A stretch of DNA of 64,000 bases from Confluentibacter citreus (GCF_002807055.1 NZ_NIXN01000002.1:186001-250000), one strand, 5' to 3'; shown: positions 8,383-17,619, counted from the stretch's first letter. Translations and numbers: made by a program. Notes: generated by a model not told the origin, from the sequence alone.

Positions 8383-8961
8383 TTAGAACTGTAAATCTGC
8401 TACTAAATCGAACTCATCATAAATAACTTGATCTTGTAAGTTTTCGAAGTAACTTCCAGATCTAAATTTAATATCATATAACGTTCTATCTACTTTTAAA
8501 TTCGCTGTTGCTTTACTTCCGTAAACGGATATTTTAAACGTATTAGGTTTTGTAATACCTTTAATAGTTAAATCACCAGTTACCGTATAAGTGTTTTTTC
8601 CAGTGGACTCGATTGATTTAAAAACTAAAGTTGAAGTTGGGTGTTTATCTACTCCAAAGAAATCATCAGCTTTTAAATGACCTTCCAATCTATCCTTCAT
8701 AGCACCTTGAGCATCTAAACTGATTAAAGATGTCATATCTACCACAAATTCACCACCTGTTAATTTAGCGCCATCGAAAGTTAATGAACCAGATTTAATG
8801 TTAATGGTACCATCATGCGACCCTGTGAATTTATAACCTTTCCAAACTAATTTACTTTGATCGGTTTTAATTTCTTTTTTTTCAGCAGTAATAGCCATAA
8901 AAGATAATGTTGTAAAAGCTACTAAAGCCACAATTGCTAAATTTTTAATTGTTTTTCTCAT
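8383..8961 (-). CDS. YceI-family periplasmic lipocalin-like protein
   Basis: A 192-residue secreted protein. A signal peptide (about residues 1-26, AIVALVAFTTLSFMAITA) is followed by the YceI beta-barrel pattern: QSKLVWKGYKFTGSHDGTINIKSGSL, then EFVVDMTSL, GHLKADDFFGVDKHPTSTLVFKSI, VTGDLTIKGITKPNTF, and DRTLYDIKFRSGSYFE at the end. Members bind polyisoprenoid or amphiphilic lipids in the periplasm; the ligand here is unknown. It is a single-gene unit with its own terminator. The stretch between it and the divergent-facing Crp-type gene end (8962-9131) shows nothing else recognisable. Confidence 0.93.
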   Translation of the reverse strand: MRKTIKNLAIVALVAFTTLSFMAITAEKKEIKTDQSKLVWKGYKFTGSHDGTINIKSGSLTFDGAKLTGGEFVVDMTSLISLDAQGAMKDRLEGHLKADDFFGVDKHPTSTLVFKSIESTGKNTYTVTGDLTIKGITKPNTFKISVYGSKATANLKVDRTLYDIKFRSGSYFENLQDQVIYDEFDLVADLQF

Positions 8962-9131
8962 GTTTTTATTGTTTTGTTGTTTTTGGTTTTAATGATATCT
9001 GTTTGTATCGTTTTAAATATTGTAAACATCGTTATCAAAAACTATGCTAATTTTATAATGCAAAGTTCTAATAGCGTACGAATATAGAAAATAATCTAAA
9101 TTATTAAATTATGTTAACTTAGTTTAACATT

Positions 9132-9716
9132 TTAATCCTCAGTAAGTAACTGACTTTTTATTTTACTAAGAAATTCTTTAGTGATGCCCAAATAAGAAGC
9201 TACCATATATTGAGGAATACGTTGCTCTATTTGAGGATATTGGTCTCTAAAATAAATATATCTATCCTTGGCAGTCATACTTAAATTTCTAACGAGTCTT
9301 TTTTGCGAGGCGATAAAAGCTTTTTCAATGATTTGTCTAAAAAAACGTTCCAGTTTGGGAATTTGTAGATATAAATCTTCAATAACATCATACGGGAACA
9401 TAATCAATTCAGTGTTTTCCAAAAATTGAATATTGAAATCGGCCGGGGTTTGGTTAATAAAACTGCTCATGTCTGATGTCCACCAATCTTCTATCGAAAA
9501 CATCATAATATGTTCTTGACCTTCCTCATCCATATAAAATGTTTTTGTACAGCCCGAAATAACAAAACAAGAATATTTGCAAACATCGCCTTGCTGAGCT
9601 AAATATTGTCCTTTTAAATACTTTCTGTAAATAACTTTGGAAACAAGAAAATCCGTTTCCTCTTGTGTTAAGGAAACATACTTATTAATATACTTTAAAA
9701 GGGGTTCTATTTTCAT
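9132..9716 (-). CDS. Crp/Fnr-family transcriptional regulator
   Basis: A 194-residue cNMP-binding-fold regulator of the short Bacteroidetes type. The beta-roll spans about residues 10-120 (GQYLAQQGDVCKYSCFVISGC, MFSIEDWW), and a C-terminal helix-turn-helix spans about 168-192 (PQYMVASYLGITKEFLSKIK). No cysteine cluster indicates an Fe-S Fnr sensor. The gene is the last of a three-gene run, starting five bases after the DinB gene stop and following an ABC exporter, so it may regulate its own operon. The effector is unknown. Confidence 0.9.
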   Translation of the reverse strand: MKIEPLLKYINKYVSLTQEETDFLVSKVIYRKYLKGQYLAQQGDVCKYSCFVISGCTKTFYMDEEGQEHIMMFSIEDWWTSDMSSFINQTPADFNIQFLENTELIMFPYDVIEDLYLQIPKLERFFRQIIEKAFIASQKRLVRNLSMTAKDRYIYFRDQYPQIEQRIPQYMVASYLGITKEFLSKIKSQLLTED

Positions 9717-9721
9717 TCAAT

Positions 9722-10240
9722 CTATAAATAACGCTCCATGATGATATCAATATGCCACTTATTATGCCCAATAATATTGAAAGCAGCCGCTCTGGCGGAA
9801 ATGGGATTTCCATTGACTATACCTATGAATTTTAAATCGTTGTCATTCAAACTTTTCAATAATATTATGGAATGTTGTCTGACTGCTTTAAACTCTTCCA
9901 TTAAATCTTCAATACTTTTTTTATCTGCTTCTGAAGGCAAGATGTAATCGTCTTGCTCAAATCCTGTCAACGGTGTTTTATCGTGTCTCGCTATTCTGAA
10001 ACAACGGTAGATAAAAATGCGTTCTGTATCTATGATATGCTGAAAAACCTCTTTAAGATTCCATTTACCTTCCGCATATCTGTAATCCCATTTATCTGAT
10101 GGTATGTATTGAAATAAGTTCAAAATAACATCAAAATCGTCTTTAAAACTTTTAATAAGTTCCAAATCTTTAGGAAGTATGCCTATATATCTTCCATTAT
10201 TTTGGCTGTATTCTTCTGGTTGTAAATCTGATACTTGCAT
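9722..10240 (-). CDS. DinB-family putative metal-dependent hydrolase
   Basis: A 172-residue four-helix DinB/YfiT-like protein without a signal peptide. The usual metal-binding histidines are visible in EVFQHIIDTERIF (about residue 67) and in GHNKWHIDIIMERYL at the C terminus. Family members bind Zn or Ni, and some are thiol transferases using bacillithiol or mycothiol. It sits six bases after the ABC exporter gene and five before the Crp-family gene, so all three are probably one transcript. A bacillithiol link is only suggested by the YtxJ homologue elsewhere in the window. Confidence 0.88.
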   Translation of the reverse strand: MQVSDLQPEEYSQNNGRYIGILPKDLELIKSFKDDFDVILNLFQYIPSDKWDYRYAEGKWNLKEVFQHIIDTERIFIYRCFRIARHDKTPLTGFEQDDYILPSEADKKSIEDLMEEFKAVRQHSIILLKSLNDNDLKFIGIVNGNPISARAAAFNIIGHNKWHIDIIMERYL

Positions 10241-10246
10241 AAAAAA

Positions 10247-12013
10247 TTAAATTTTAGCTTGGTAAGTATATAAATCGTAATAACGTCCTTGCAAAGCAAT
10301 CAACTCATCATGTGTGCCACGCTCTGCAATTTTACCCGCTTCAATAACCAAAATCTGGTCGGCTTTTCTAATCGTGCTTAATCTGTGCGCAATTACAATA
10401 GTAGTGCGGTCTTTCATTAATTCGGATAAACTTTTCTGAATCAATCCTTCACTTTCGGTATCTAAATTAGACGTTGCTTCATCTAAGATAATGATTTTCG
10501 GGTTTGCCAAAATGGCTCTAGCAATGGCCAAACGCTGACGTTGTCCTCCAGAAAGCTTCACACCTCGCTCGCCTATTAAGGTGTCTAAACCGTCATCAAA
10601 TCTATCGGTGAATTCGTTAACATACGCCGCTTTTACGGCATTTTGTAAATCCGCTTCACTGGCATCGGGTCTTGGGAATAATATATTTTCTCGAATGGTG
10701 CCTTCAAATAAAAATTCATCTTGAAGTACCACGCCCAAATATTGACGGTAGCTGCTTAATTTCACTTTGGATAAATCTTGATTATCGATTGATACTACAC
10801 CTGATTTAGGAGTCAAGAAGGTAGCCGATAATCCAGCAATAGTAGATTTTCCCGAACCCGAACTACCTACCAAAGCGGTCACTGAGCCTGCTGGCGCTTT
10901 AAAATTGATGTTATGCAACACTTCTTTTCCTGCTTCATAAGAAAAAGAGACGTCCTTAAATTCAATGTCGCCTTTTAGGGATTCTAATGTGATGGTTCTT
11001 TCTTCGTTATCTTCTTCGGCAGTCATATTCATGAGTTCTTCGGTTCTATCTAAACCTGCAAACGCTTCGGTTAGCTGACTTCCAATATTACTCATTTGTA
11101 CAATGGGTGCAATCATAAATCCAAGTAACAAGGTGAACGACAGAAAATCACCTATGGTTAATTCATCAACCATAATTTTATAACCGCCAATACCCATAAT
11201 ACCTGTAGAAGCTATTCCTAATAAAAATGTGGAAGAACTCGTCATGAAAGCCGTCGCCGTTAAACTCTTTTTTACGTTTTGGAATAATCTATCGACGCCT
11301 AGTTCGAAGGTTTTGTTTTCTTGTTCTTCAGCATTAAACGCTTTAATGACACGAACGCCCGCTAAGGTTTCAGTCAATCTCCCAGTCACTTCTGCATTGA
11401 TTTTACCTCGTGTTCTAAAAATAGGACGGATATAGCCAAAAGCTTTCAACGCTATAATCCCAAAAATGGCCACGGGAACTAATACGAATAAGGTCATAGA
11501 CGGACTTATTCGTATCAGTAAAATTAAAGAAATAACCGCGGTGATTGTGCCACCTACCATTTGTACCAAACCCGTACCAATTAAATTGCGAACACCTTCA
11601 ACATCACTCATAATACGTGATACCAAAGCGCCTGATTTTGTATTGTCAAAAAAACTGATGGGCAACGACAATACCTTTTTTTGGACTTGGGCACGTAATT
11701 CGGATATTAAATATTGTGCTTGAACACTTAAAATTTTTGTCAATAGAAAAGACGTCACAGACTGTACCAAAATAGCCAATCCTACGATGATTAACAAATT
11801 GCGAAGTTCAACATAATCTTTGTTTGGAATGACATCATCCAGCAATGCCTTACTTTTCCAAGGCAAAACCAAACTGGACAATCTACTTAAAACAATAAGA
11901 ATTAATCCAATAAACACCAGATTTCGCCTTGGCCAAATAATGGTTTTAAAAGCGGTTGCAAGCGTTACTTTAGATTTTTCTTTAGATTTTGGGGTACTTT
12001 TATAGTGTTGCAT
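10247..12013 (-). CDS. ABC exporter, fused permease and ATPase (MsbA/MDR type)
   Basis: A 588-residue half-transporter. The N-terminal membrane domain (about residues 25-320) has six hydrophobic helices typical of type IV ABC exporters, including the LPISFFDNTKSGALVSRIMSDV coupling region. The nucleotide-binding domain (about 345-580) has Walker A GSSGSGKST, the Q-loop in LGVVLQDEFLFEGTIREN, signature LSGGQRQR, Walker B IIILDEATSNLD and the H-loop in IVIAHRLSTI. It acts as a homodimer in the inner membrane exporting lipid-like or drug-like compounds; the substrate is unknown. It heads the exporter-DinB-Crp operon. Confidence 0.95.
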   Translation of the reverse strand: MQHYKSTPKSKEKSKVTLATAFKTIIWPRRNLVFIGLILIVLSRLSSLVLPWKSKALLDDVIPNKDYVELRNLLIIVGLAILVQSVTSFLLTKILSVQAQYLISELRAQVQKKVLSLPISFFDNTKSGALVSRIMSDVEGVRNLIGTGLVQMVGGTITAVISLILLIRISPSMTLFVLVPVAIFGIIALKAFGYIRPIFRTRGKINAEVTGRLTETLAGVRVIKAFNAEEQENKTFELGVDRLFQNVKKSLTATAFMTSSSTFLLGIASTGIMGIGGYKIMVDELTIGDFLSFTLLLGFMIAPIVQMSNIGSQLTEAFAGLDRTEELMNMTAEEDNEERTITLESLKGDIEFKDVSFSYEAGKEVLHNINFKAPAGSVTALVGSSGSGKSTIAGLSATFLTPKSGVVSIDNQDLSKVKLSSYRQYLGVVLQDEFLFEGTIRENILFPRPDASEADLQNAVKAAYVNEFTDRFDDGLDTLIGERGVKLSGGQRQRLAIARAILANPKIIILDEATSNLDTESEGLIQKSLSELMKDRTTIVIAHRLSTIRKADQILVIEAGKIAERGTHDELIALQGRYYDLYTYQAKI

Positions 12014-12182
12014 GAATTGTTTTTATAGTTTGGAATAGTCTCCAAAAATAATCAATCTTTACAAGCAATCATATCTTAATTTCATTGAATAAAAAATCAT
12101 TTTCCATATAAAAACACCATGGTTATTCTAACTGATTGACGCAACCAATTATAAAATTTCACATCTAATAAAAAAACAAAAC

Positions 12183-12608
12183 ATGAGCTACAGATCTTTA
12201 ATAATAATTGTATTATATCTTGCCGTTTTGGGTTGTAATAAAGATGATGAAGACTATTCTATAGATTGTGAGTTTTCAACAATAATTAGTTCAGAAGAAT
12301 ATAAAAATGCGCCTTCGGATCTTATAACAATTAATAGTTTAAAGATAAACGGTGATTGTCTAAAAATTAATTTCAGTGCGGGCGGATGCAACGGTAATAG
12401 TTGGGAAGTCATATTAATTGATTCCGGAGAGACGTCAAAATTGTTACCTGCACAAAGGAATTTAAGATTATCATTAAAAAATGATGAATTATGTTATGCT
12501 TACATCACGAAAGAATTGACGTTTGACATTTCAAATTTAAGAGTCAGTAGCAATAAAGTGCAACTTAACATAACTAATTCGGGAGAAAGCATCCTCTATA
12601 GATATTAA
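12183..12608 (+). CDS. Small lipoprotein of unknown function
   Basis: A 141-residue protein with a lipoprotein signal ending at VLGC (Cys18), followed by an acidic NKDDEDY linker that would favour outer-membrane or surface retention. The mature part is beta-rich and contains four further cysteines (residues 26, 55, 65 and 100), including a GGCNGNSWEV segment, which could form disulfides in the periplasm. I do not recognise the family. It lies divergently from the ABC exporter and convergently with the serine hydrolase. A cysteine-containing core after a lipid anchor recalls small META/HslJ-like lipoproteins, but the match is not clear. Confidence 0.75.
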   Translation: MSYRSLIIIVLYLAVLGCNKDDEDYSIDCEFSTIISSEEYKNAPSDLITINSLKINGDCLKINFSAGGCNGNSWEVILIDSGETSKLLPAQRNLRLSLKNDELCYAYITKELTFDISNLRVSSNKVQLNITNSGESILYRY

Positions 12609-12648
12609 ATTTATAATAGCACTTTAAAAAAAATTATTAATCAACTAC

Positions 12649-13941
12649 TTAAAAAACAGTTTCTGCTTTTTCATTTGGGCTAGTGGCAGCCACTTTTAAT
12701 GTGTTTGATCTATAAATATCGTTTACAATTTTTTGCAAGTCCGGAATAACGGTTTGAGCGAGTTTTGAATTACTGTTTAAAAGGACACAAATCCCTAAAT
12801 CATCTTCGGGAAAAAGGGCGATTTCGTTTCTATAATTATTAACACTTCCGCCATGGTGCAAAATGGTTTTTTCTTGACCACTAATATCTTCTAAATATTT
12901 GTGAATCCGCCACCCATAACCATAATAAGAGGTTAGATGACCAGACCATTTTTGGTAATACTTACCATGTTCCTTGATTTCAATAAATGGGTTAAAAGCG
13001 TCCTCGAAAGCAGACTTATCCATTATTTCAGGGTTATGTCCGAGTAAAAAACGCATCCATTTAGCCATGTCTAGGGCACTGGCATTGATACCACCAGCCG
13101 CAACGGCATTATAGTATTTGTCATTAAGTTTTAGGGTTCTAAATTTATATCGGCTTTGTGAATGTGGTAAAGCTACATTTTCTGTATGTATCAAGGTTTC
13201 ATTATCCATCGAGGTATTTTGCATATCAAGTGGCTTAAAAAACTTCTCATTTAATAATGCTGTAATATCTTGGCCTGTTGCTTTATACATGACCTCACCA
13301 CAAAGGGCAAACATAGCATTCTGATAACTATACGTTAACCCTGGTTTACTAATGGGGTTAACATTTTTAAATCGTTTAGCAATATCACTTAAAGAAAAAC
13401 CAGCTTCCACAAGATCTGTGTAACTATGATACGGTGTCCCCGAAGTGTGCGACAATACATTAGCAAGTGTTATATTATCTATATTAGGTTTATCTCCTAA
13501 ATGGAATTCAGGGATGTACTCGCTTATCCTATCATCCCAATGCAATTTTCCTTCATTATTTAAACTAGCGGCCAAAATACCCGCGAATCCTTTAGATAAA
13601 GATCCAAGTCTAAAAACGGTTTCCCCATTAACTTTTTTATTAAGCGTAATATTCTTTTTACCGTAACCTTCTGATATCACTATGGAATCTCTTTGTACAA
13701 TACTCACACCCGCACCAACTATGTCACCAGATGCTATTGCCTTATTAAAATAGGATTCTATAGCTTCTTTTAGTGCTTGTTGATTCGATTTATATAATTG
13801 AATCTCTTTATGGTCAACTAAAGTTTCATCTAGCTTTGCGGTTGGAACGACCGTTTCTGCTTCCTTATTAAACATGGGTTTAAGGGCGCTTAAACATAGA
13901 ACGAATAGCGCAAGTCCTATCAAAATTTTGAATCTCTGCAT
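12649..13941 (-). CDS. Serine hydrolase, beta-lactamase/class C penicillin-binding fold
   Basis: A 430-residue exported protein of the beta-lactamase (Pfam PF00144-type) family. A hydrophobic N-terminal segment (about residues 5-21) serves as signal or anchor. The catalytic SxxK motif is S114-L-S-K117 in RLGSLSKGFAG, the YxN motif is Y206-Q-N208, and the third motif is HHGG in TILHHGGSVNNY. All three are intact, so it is likely an active esterase, D-aminopeptidase or peptidoglycan-modifying enzyme. It is preceded by a good promoter at 13977-14010. It is one of three members of this fold in the window; the one at 45399-46655 lacks the motifs. Confidence 0.92.
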   Translation of the reverse strand: MQRFKILIGLALFVLCLSALKPMFNKEAETVVPTAKLDETLVDHKEIQLYKSNQQALKEAIESYFNKAIASGDIVGAGVSIVQRDSIVISEGYGKKNITLNKKVNGETVFRLGSLSKGFAGILAASLNNEGKLHWDDRISEYIPEFHLGDKPNIDNITLANVLSHTSGTPYHSYTDLVEAGFSLSDIAKRFKNVNPISKPGLTYSYQNAMFALCGEVMYKATGQDITALLNEKFFKPLDMQNTSMDNETLIHTENVALPHSQSRYKFRTLKLNDKYYNAVAAGGINASALDMAKWMRFLLGHNPEIMDKSAFEDAFNPFIEIKEHGKYYQKWSGHLTSYYGYGWRIHKYLEDISGQEKTILHHGGSVNNYRNEIALFPEDDLGICVLLNSNSKLAQTVIPDLQKIVNDIYRSNTLKVAATSPNEKAETVF

Positions 13942-13976
13942 AGGTTAATTTATTGGTTAGATTGGTTTTAACAAGC

Positions 13977-14010
13977 CAAACATACGACAAAATACACAAA
14001 TAAACGACAA
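13977..14010 (-). promoter_or_regulatory. Promoter of the serine hydrolase gene
   Basis: On the minus strand a TTG (14008-14010) is followed after 23 bases by TATGTTTG (13977-13984), within the Bacteroidetes consensus spacing. It starts 36 bases before the ATG. Confidence 0.6.
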
Positions 14011-14067
14011 AACACATACTTTATTTCATTTAAAATAAAAACATGAATTCTTAGGCATTCAAAAAAG

Positions 14068-14119
14068 ATAAGCTGTCTAAAATAGACTTAAGGAAAATTA
14101 AGTTTTTTAGACAGCTTAT
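14068..14119 (-). terminator. Rho-independent terminator of the 34-residue protein gene
   Basis: ATAAGCTGTCTAAAA (14068-14082) pairs perfectly with TTTTAGACAGCTTAT (14105-14119) around a 22-base loop. On the minus strand it is followed by TC and six T. It lies just past the small gene's stop. Confidence 0.8.
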
Positions 14120-14140
14120 TATCTTTCAAAAGAAATATAA

Positions 14141-14245
14141 CTAAGTTCGTTTTGCCTTTTTAGCAATTTTTGCAGCTTTCTTTTCTTTTGGTGTTAAAAG
14201 AGGTTCCTTTTTAACATTTTTCTTCGTGTCGAGTGATTTTGCCAT
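14141..14245 (-). CDS. Small, highly basic 34-residue protein
   Basis: An open frame from ATG (complement of 14243-14245) to TAG encodes 34 residues: an N-terminal MAKSLDTKK, then VKKEPLLTPKEKKAAK, then a run of Lys and Ala to the end. About 13 Lys/Arg and almost no hydrophobic core suggest a nucleic-acid-binding or ribosome-associated tail-like peptide. The frame has its own strong terminator directly downstream, which argues for a real expressed gene. I recall similar MAKSLDxKK..KEPLLTPKEK peptides in flavobacteria, but this is unverified. The function is unknown. The stretch 14246-14391 between it and the next gene shows nothing else. Confidence 0.7.
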   Translation of the reverse strand: MAKSLDTKKNVKKEPLLTPKEKKAAKIAKKAKRT

Positions 14246-14391
14246 GATATAATAAATTTTTGAAAATTGAACTTACTAGGTAAATATCGCTAATCCATTT
14301 AAATAAATCATTAAAAAGAGTGCATTATTACTTTGCTAATTTATTACTTTTAACTATTCAAAAACAAAACATATATATTAAATATTTAATC

Positions 14392-15006
14392 ATGAAAATT
14401 ATAGGCATTGGTAAAAATTATGTGAGCGATAAAGCCGAAATTAACGCATTAAAAACAGGCTTTCAAACCATATTTTTAAAAGCAGATACCACGTTGGTAA
14501 CGAACAACAAACATGTTGAATTTCCAGCAATTACGAAGGAACTGATTTACGAAGTTGAATTGGTCGCTAAAATAGGTAAACAAGGTAAGAATATTGCTTT
14601 AGAAGATGCCAATTCATACATATCAGACATTGGAGTGGGCATCGATTTTACAGCCAAAGATGTACTAACAGCTAGTAGAAACGACAAAGGACCGTGGGCA
14701 TTGGCGAAAGGGTTTGATGGTGCTTCTCCTGTGTCGTCATTTAAATCAATTTCAAATTTCCCTGATTTAAATAACATAAATTTTGATTTACTGATTAATG
14801 GCGAGCAAAAGCAAGTCGGAAATACCAGTTTTATGATTTATAATTTTGGTGAGATTATCGCTTTTGTTTCTTCGTACATGACCTTAATACCGGGTGATCT
14901 TATTTTTACGGGAACACCAGCTGTTGGAGCGGGCTCCACTTTTAAAGGCGATCATATACAAGCAGCTATTGAGGGCGACTTATTACTGGATTTTAAAATG
15001 ATATAA
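14392..15006 (+). CDS. Fumarylacetoacetate hydrolase (FAH) family protein
   Basis: A 204-residue FAH-fold enzyme. The start is set at ATG 14392 (MKIIGIGKNY), because the longer frame from 14320 adds a non-conserved hydrophobic lead. Visible features are IGKNY at the N terminus, ELVAKIGKQGKNI with the metal-binding acidic residues, IGVGIDFTAKDV, KGFDGASPVSSF, and LIPGDLIFTGTPAVGAG near the end. The family hydrolyses or decarboxylates C-C bonds in acylpyruvates and related oxo acids; the short length fits the acylpyruvase/isomerase group rather than true fumarylacetoacetase, which is present separately at 25470. It leads a plus-strand series of four genes with small gaps, although the later genes are not metabolically related. 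Confidence 0.9.
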   Translation: MKIIGIGKNYVSDKAEINALKTGFQTIFLKADTTLVTNNKHVEFPAITKELIYEVELVAKIGKQGKNIALEDANSYISDIGVGIDFTAKDVLTASRNDKGPWALAKGFDGASPVSSFKSISNFPDLNNINFDLLINGEQKQVGNTSFMIYNFGEIIAFVSSYMTLIPGDLIFTGTPAVGAGSTFKGDHIQAAIEGDLLLDFKMI

Positions 15007-15033
15007 ACATACCTTTAGTTTATATTTAAAAAT

Positions 15034-16950
15034 ATGAAAAATTCCATTGCAGAACGTATCAGCGATTTTTTAAAAGGCTTCCCTCCTTTCAATCTTTTAA
15101 AAGAAAAACACCTTCTTGAAATTGCGACGGACGTTAATATCATATACCTTGAAAAAGGCGACACGCTTTATAAGAAAGATGAGGCGTTTCATGAGTATTT
15201 TTATATTGTGAGGAATGGAGGCGTTAGTTTATACCATCATGATACTGATGGCAACAAACATATGGTCAATATTAATGATGCTGGAGATATTTTTGGTGTA
15301 CGTCCATTAATAATTAAAGAAAATTACAAGCTTACAGCCATTGCTAATGAAGAATCTATTGTGTATGCCATTCCCATAGATCTCTTTCAATCGGTTACAA
15401 AAAATAACGTTAGCGTCTATAAGTATTTAATCACATCATTTGCTTCTAATGCATACGACCCTTATACCGCGGAAGAAAACACCAAAATATTTGTAGATTA
15501 TCTGCCACACACCTCACAGGACATTGTCAATTTTCAAACAGCAAATTATACCAAAAACCCTGTTTGTTGTAAAGAAACCGCGACTCTAAAAGAGGCTGCA
15601 ATAAAAATGAGTGAATTCAAAATTGGTTGTATCATTGTTGTGGACGATAAAAAACACCCCCTAGGCATCATAACAAGCAGCGATATAAAAAATAAAATTG
15701 CTACAGGATTATTCCCAATTACAACGGTTGTCACCAATATCATGTCTGCTCCTGTTATTTCAGAAAAAAACGACCTGACTGTTGCAGATGCCCAATTAAA
15801 AATGATAAAATACAATATTGGTCATTTGTGCATTACTGAAGACGGCACCCCAAATTCCAAACTTGTAGGTGTCTTAACAAACCACGATGTGATTGCCGCC
15901 TTAGGAAATAACCCAACTGCCATTCTTAAAGAAATAAAACGTGCTAGCAGAACCAAAACACTTAGAGCCGCCAGACGAAAAGCGAATGGTTTATTAATAA
16001 GCTACCTAGAACAAAATATTCCTTTAACACATATCATCAACATCATTTCCCAAATAAACGATGCTGTAACTATGAAAGCCATAGAGATTGCTTTGGAAAA
16101 AATGCCCACACCACCACCAGTCACATTTTCTTGGTTGGCTTTGGGAAGCCAAGGTAGAAAGGAACAATTACTGTTTTCAGACCAAGATAATGCCTTGGTC
16201 TTTGAAGATGTTGCGGTAGACAAATATGAAGAAACGCAAAATTATTTTTTAGAGTTATCCAGAATAGTCACTAAATCTTTAAATAAGATCGGATTTGAAT
16301 ATTGCGAAGCCGATATGATGGCAAGCAACCCAGCTTGGTGTAAATCCATTTCAGAATGGAAAGCCCAGTTTAAAAGCTGGATTCTGAATCCCGATGATAA
16401 AGCCATATTGTTATCTTCCATATTTTTTGATTACAACCACATTTATGGAAACCAAAACCTTGAAAAAGAACTAACGGACGCTATTTATGAAACACTTGAA
16501 CATACCTCATTATTCTTTAGGTATTTAGGCAGAGATGCGCTTAAAAACCCATCACCTCTTGGATTCTTCAAACAGTTTTTGGTTGAACAAGATGGCGAAC
16601 AAAAAGATCTTTTTAATATAAAATACAGGGCACTCATGCCACTTATTGATACCGCGCGTTTGCTCATTTTAAGCAAACAAGTAAGAGGTATTAATAATAC
16701 TTACGAGCGTTTTGAAAAGATGGCTGAGCTGGAACCCAACAACAAAGAACTTTATGAATCTTGTGCCTATGCGTTTAAAGCCCTTTTAAAATTCAAGACC
16801 AAACAAGGGATCCTACATAACGATTCAGGAAAACTAATAGATTTAGAAGCGTTAACCAAGGAAGAAAAGCTGAAACTGAAACGTTGCTTTAAACCGCTTC
16901 ACGATATTCAAGAATCCCTTAAATTACGTTTTGACCTCGCAAATTTTTAA
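15034..16950 (+). CDS. cNMP-binding, dual-CBS, DUF294 nucleotidyltransferase-like signalling protein
   Basis: A 638-residue soluble multidomain protein. A cyclic-nucleotide-binding beta-roll occupies about residues 12-135 (YLEKGDTLYKKDEAFHEYFYIVRNGGV). Two CBS domains follow at about 165-225 and 230-295. A GlnD-like nucleotidyltransferase domain has LGSQGRKEQ (from residue 370) and SDQDNALVF with D383 and D385 as likely metal ligands. A helical DUF294 C-terminal domain completes it. The layout implies adenylate or cyclic-nucleotide sensing that controls a nucleotidyl transfer to an unknown target. It is followed three bases later by a DEDDh exonuclease, a pairing that suggests a shared task; DUF294-exonuclease linkage is familiar in Bacteroidetes and some Proteobacteria. 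Confidence 0.92.
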   Translation: MKNSIAERISDFLKGFPPFNLLKEKHLLEIATDVNIIYLEKGDTLYKKDEAFHEYFYIVRNGGVSLYHHDTDGNKHMVNINDAGDIFGVRPLIIKENYKLTAIANEESIVYAIPIDLFQSVTKNNVSVYKYLITSFASNAYDPYTAEENTKIFVDYLPHTSQDIVNFQTANYTKNPVCCKETATLKEAAIKMSEFKIGCIIVVDDKKHPLGIITSSDIKNKIATGLFPITTVVTNIMSAPVISEKNDLTVADAQLKMIKYNIGHLCITEDGTPNSKLVGVLTNHDVIAALGNNPTAILKEIKRASRTKTLRAARRKANGLLISYLEQNIPLTHIINIISQINDAVTMKAIEIALEKMPTPPPVTFSWLALGSQGRKEQLLFSDQDNALVFEDVAVDKYEETQNYFLELSRIVTKSLNKIGFEYCEADMMASNPAWCKSISEWKAQFKSWILNPDDKAILLSSIFFDYNHIYGNQNLEKELTDAIYETLEHTSLFFRYLGRDALKNPSPLGFFKQFLVEQDGEQKDLFNIKYRALMPLIDTARLLILSKQVRGINNTYERFEKMAELEPNNKELYESCAYAFKALLKFKTKQGILHNDSGKLIDLEALTKEEKLKLKRCFKPLHDIQESLKLRFDLANF

Positions 16951-16953
16951 TAC

Positions 16954-17619
16954 ATGATGTGGAATTGGTTTCGTAAAAAGTACAACAACAATCATCCAGA
17001 TTTCTGGAAGGCTTATGTGGACAGCTTTGATAAAAAAAACAAGAAATCCATTCAAGAAACTCGGTTTGTTGCTTTTGATACCGAAACCACTGGATTCGAT
17101 AAAAAAGAAGACCGTATATTGTCCCTTGGCGCTGTTGAAATCATCAATAAGACCATCAAAGCAAATAATGCTTTCGAAATCTACATAAAACAAGATGTTT
17201 TCAAACCTGAAACCGTAAAAATCCATGGAATATTAAAAGATGGTGATTTAGATAAAGTTTCAGAAATAGAAGCCATTGAACGCTTTTTAGCATATATAAA
17301 AAATGATATTTTAATTGCCCATCATGCGGGTTTCGATTATGGTATGGTAAACGAGATGCTTTTAAGGCACGGCTTGGGAAAATTAAAAAACGATTTTATA
17401 GATACGGGCGTATTGTTTTCAAAATCGAAGCACATCATTTATCATGAGAATTTAAAAAAGCACTATACTTTGGACGATTTATGCAAAGAACTGAACGTCT
17501 CCATGGCAGATAGGCACACCTCCATTGGCGATGCGCTTATTACGGCTTTGGTGTTCTTAAAAACAATAGCCCGACTCGATAAAAGAAACGTATTAAAATG
17601 GGATTATTTATTAAAATAA
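16954..17619 (+). CDS. DEDDh-family 3'-5' exonuclease (DnaQ/PolC-epsilon type)
   Basis: A 221-residue exonuclease with all catalytic residues visible: D42 and E44 in FDTETTGFD, D128 in HHAGFDYGM, and H188 with D193 in DRHTSIGDAL. This is the DEDDh form related to the DNA polymerase III epsilon subunit. A basic N-terminal extension (MMWNWFRKKYNNNH) precedes the domain. The gene starts three bases after the cNMP/CBS/DUF294 gene, so translation is probably coupled and the exonuclease may act in the same signalling or nucleic-acid turnover pathway. It could also be a stand-alone proofreading or RNA-trimming enzyme. Confidence 0.93.
   Translation: MMWNWFRKKYNNNHPDFWKAYVDSFDKKNKKSIQETRFVAFDTETTGFDKKEDRILSLGAVEIINKTIKANNAFEIYIKQDVFKPETVKIHGILKDGDLDKVSEIEAIERFLAYIKNDILIAHHAGFDYGMVNEMLLRHGLGKLKNDFIDTGVLFSKSKHIIYHENLKKHYTLDDLCKELNVSMADRHTSIGDALITALVFLKTIARLDKRNVLKWDYLLK

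Noticed and set aside
14320-14391. Upstream in-frame start for the FAH-family protein
   Set aside because: It adds 24 residues of non-conserved hydrophobic sequence; ATG 14392 starts the conserved IGIGKNY segment.
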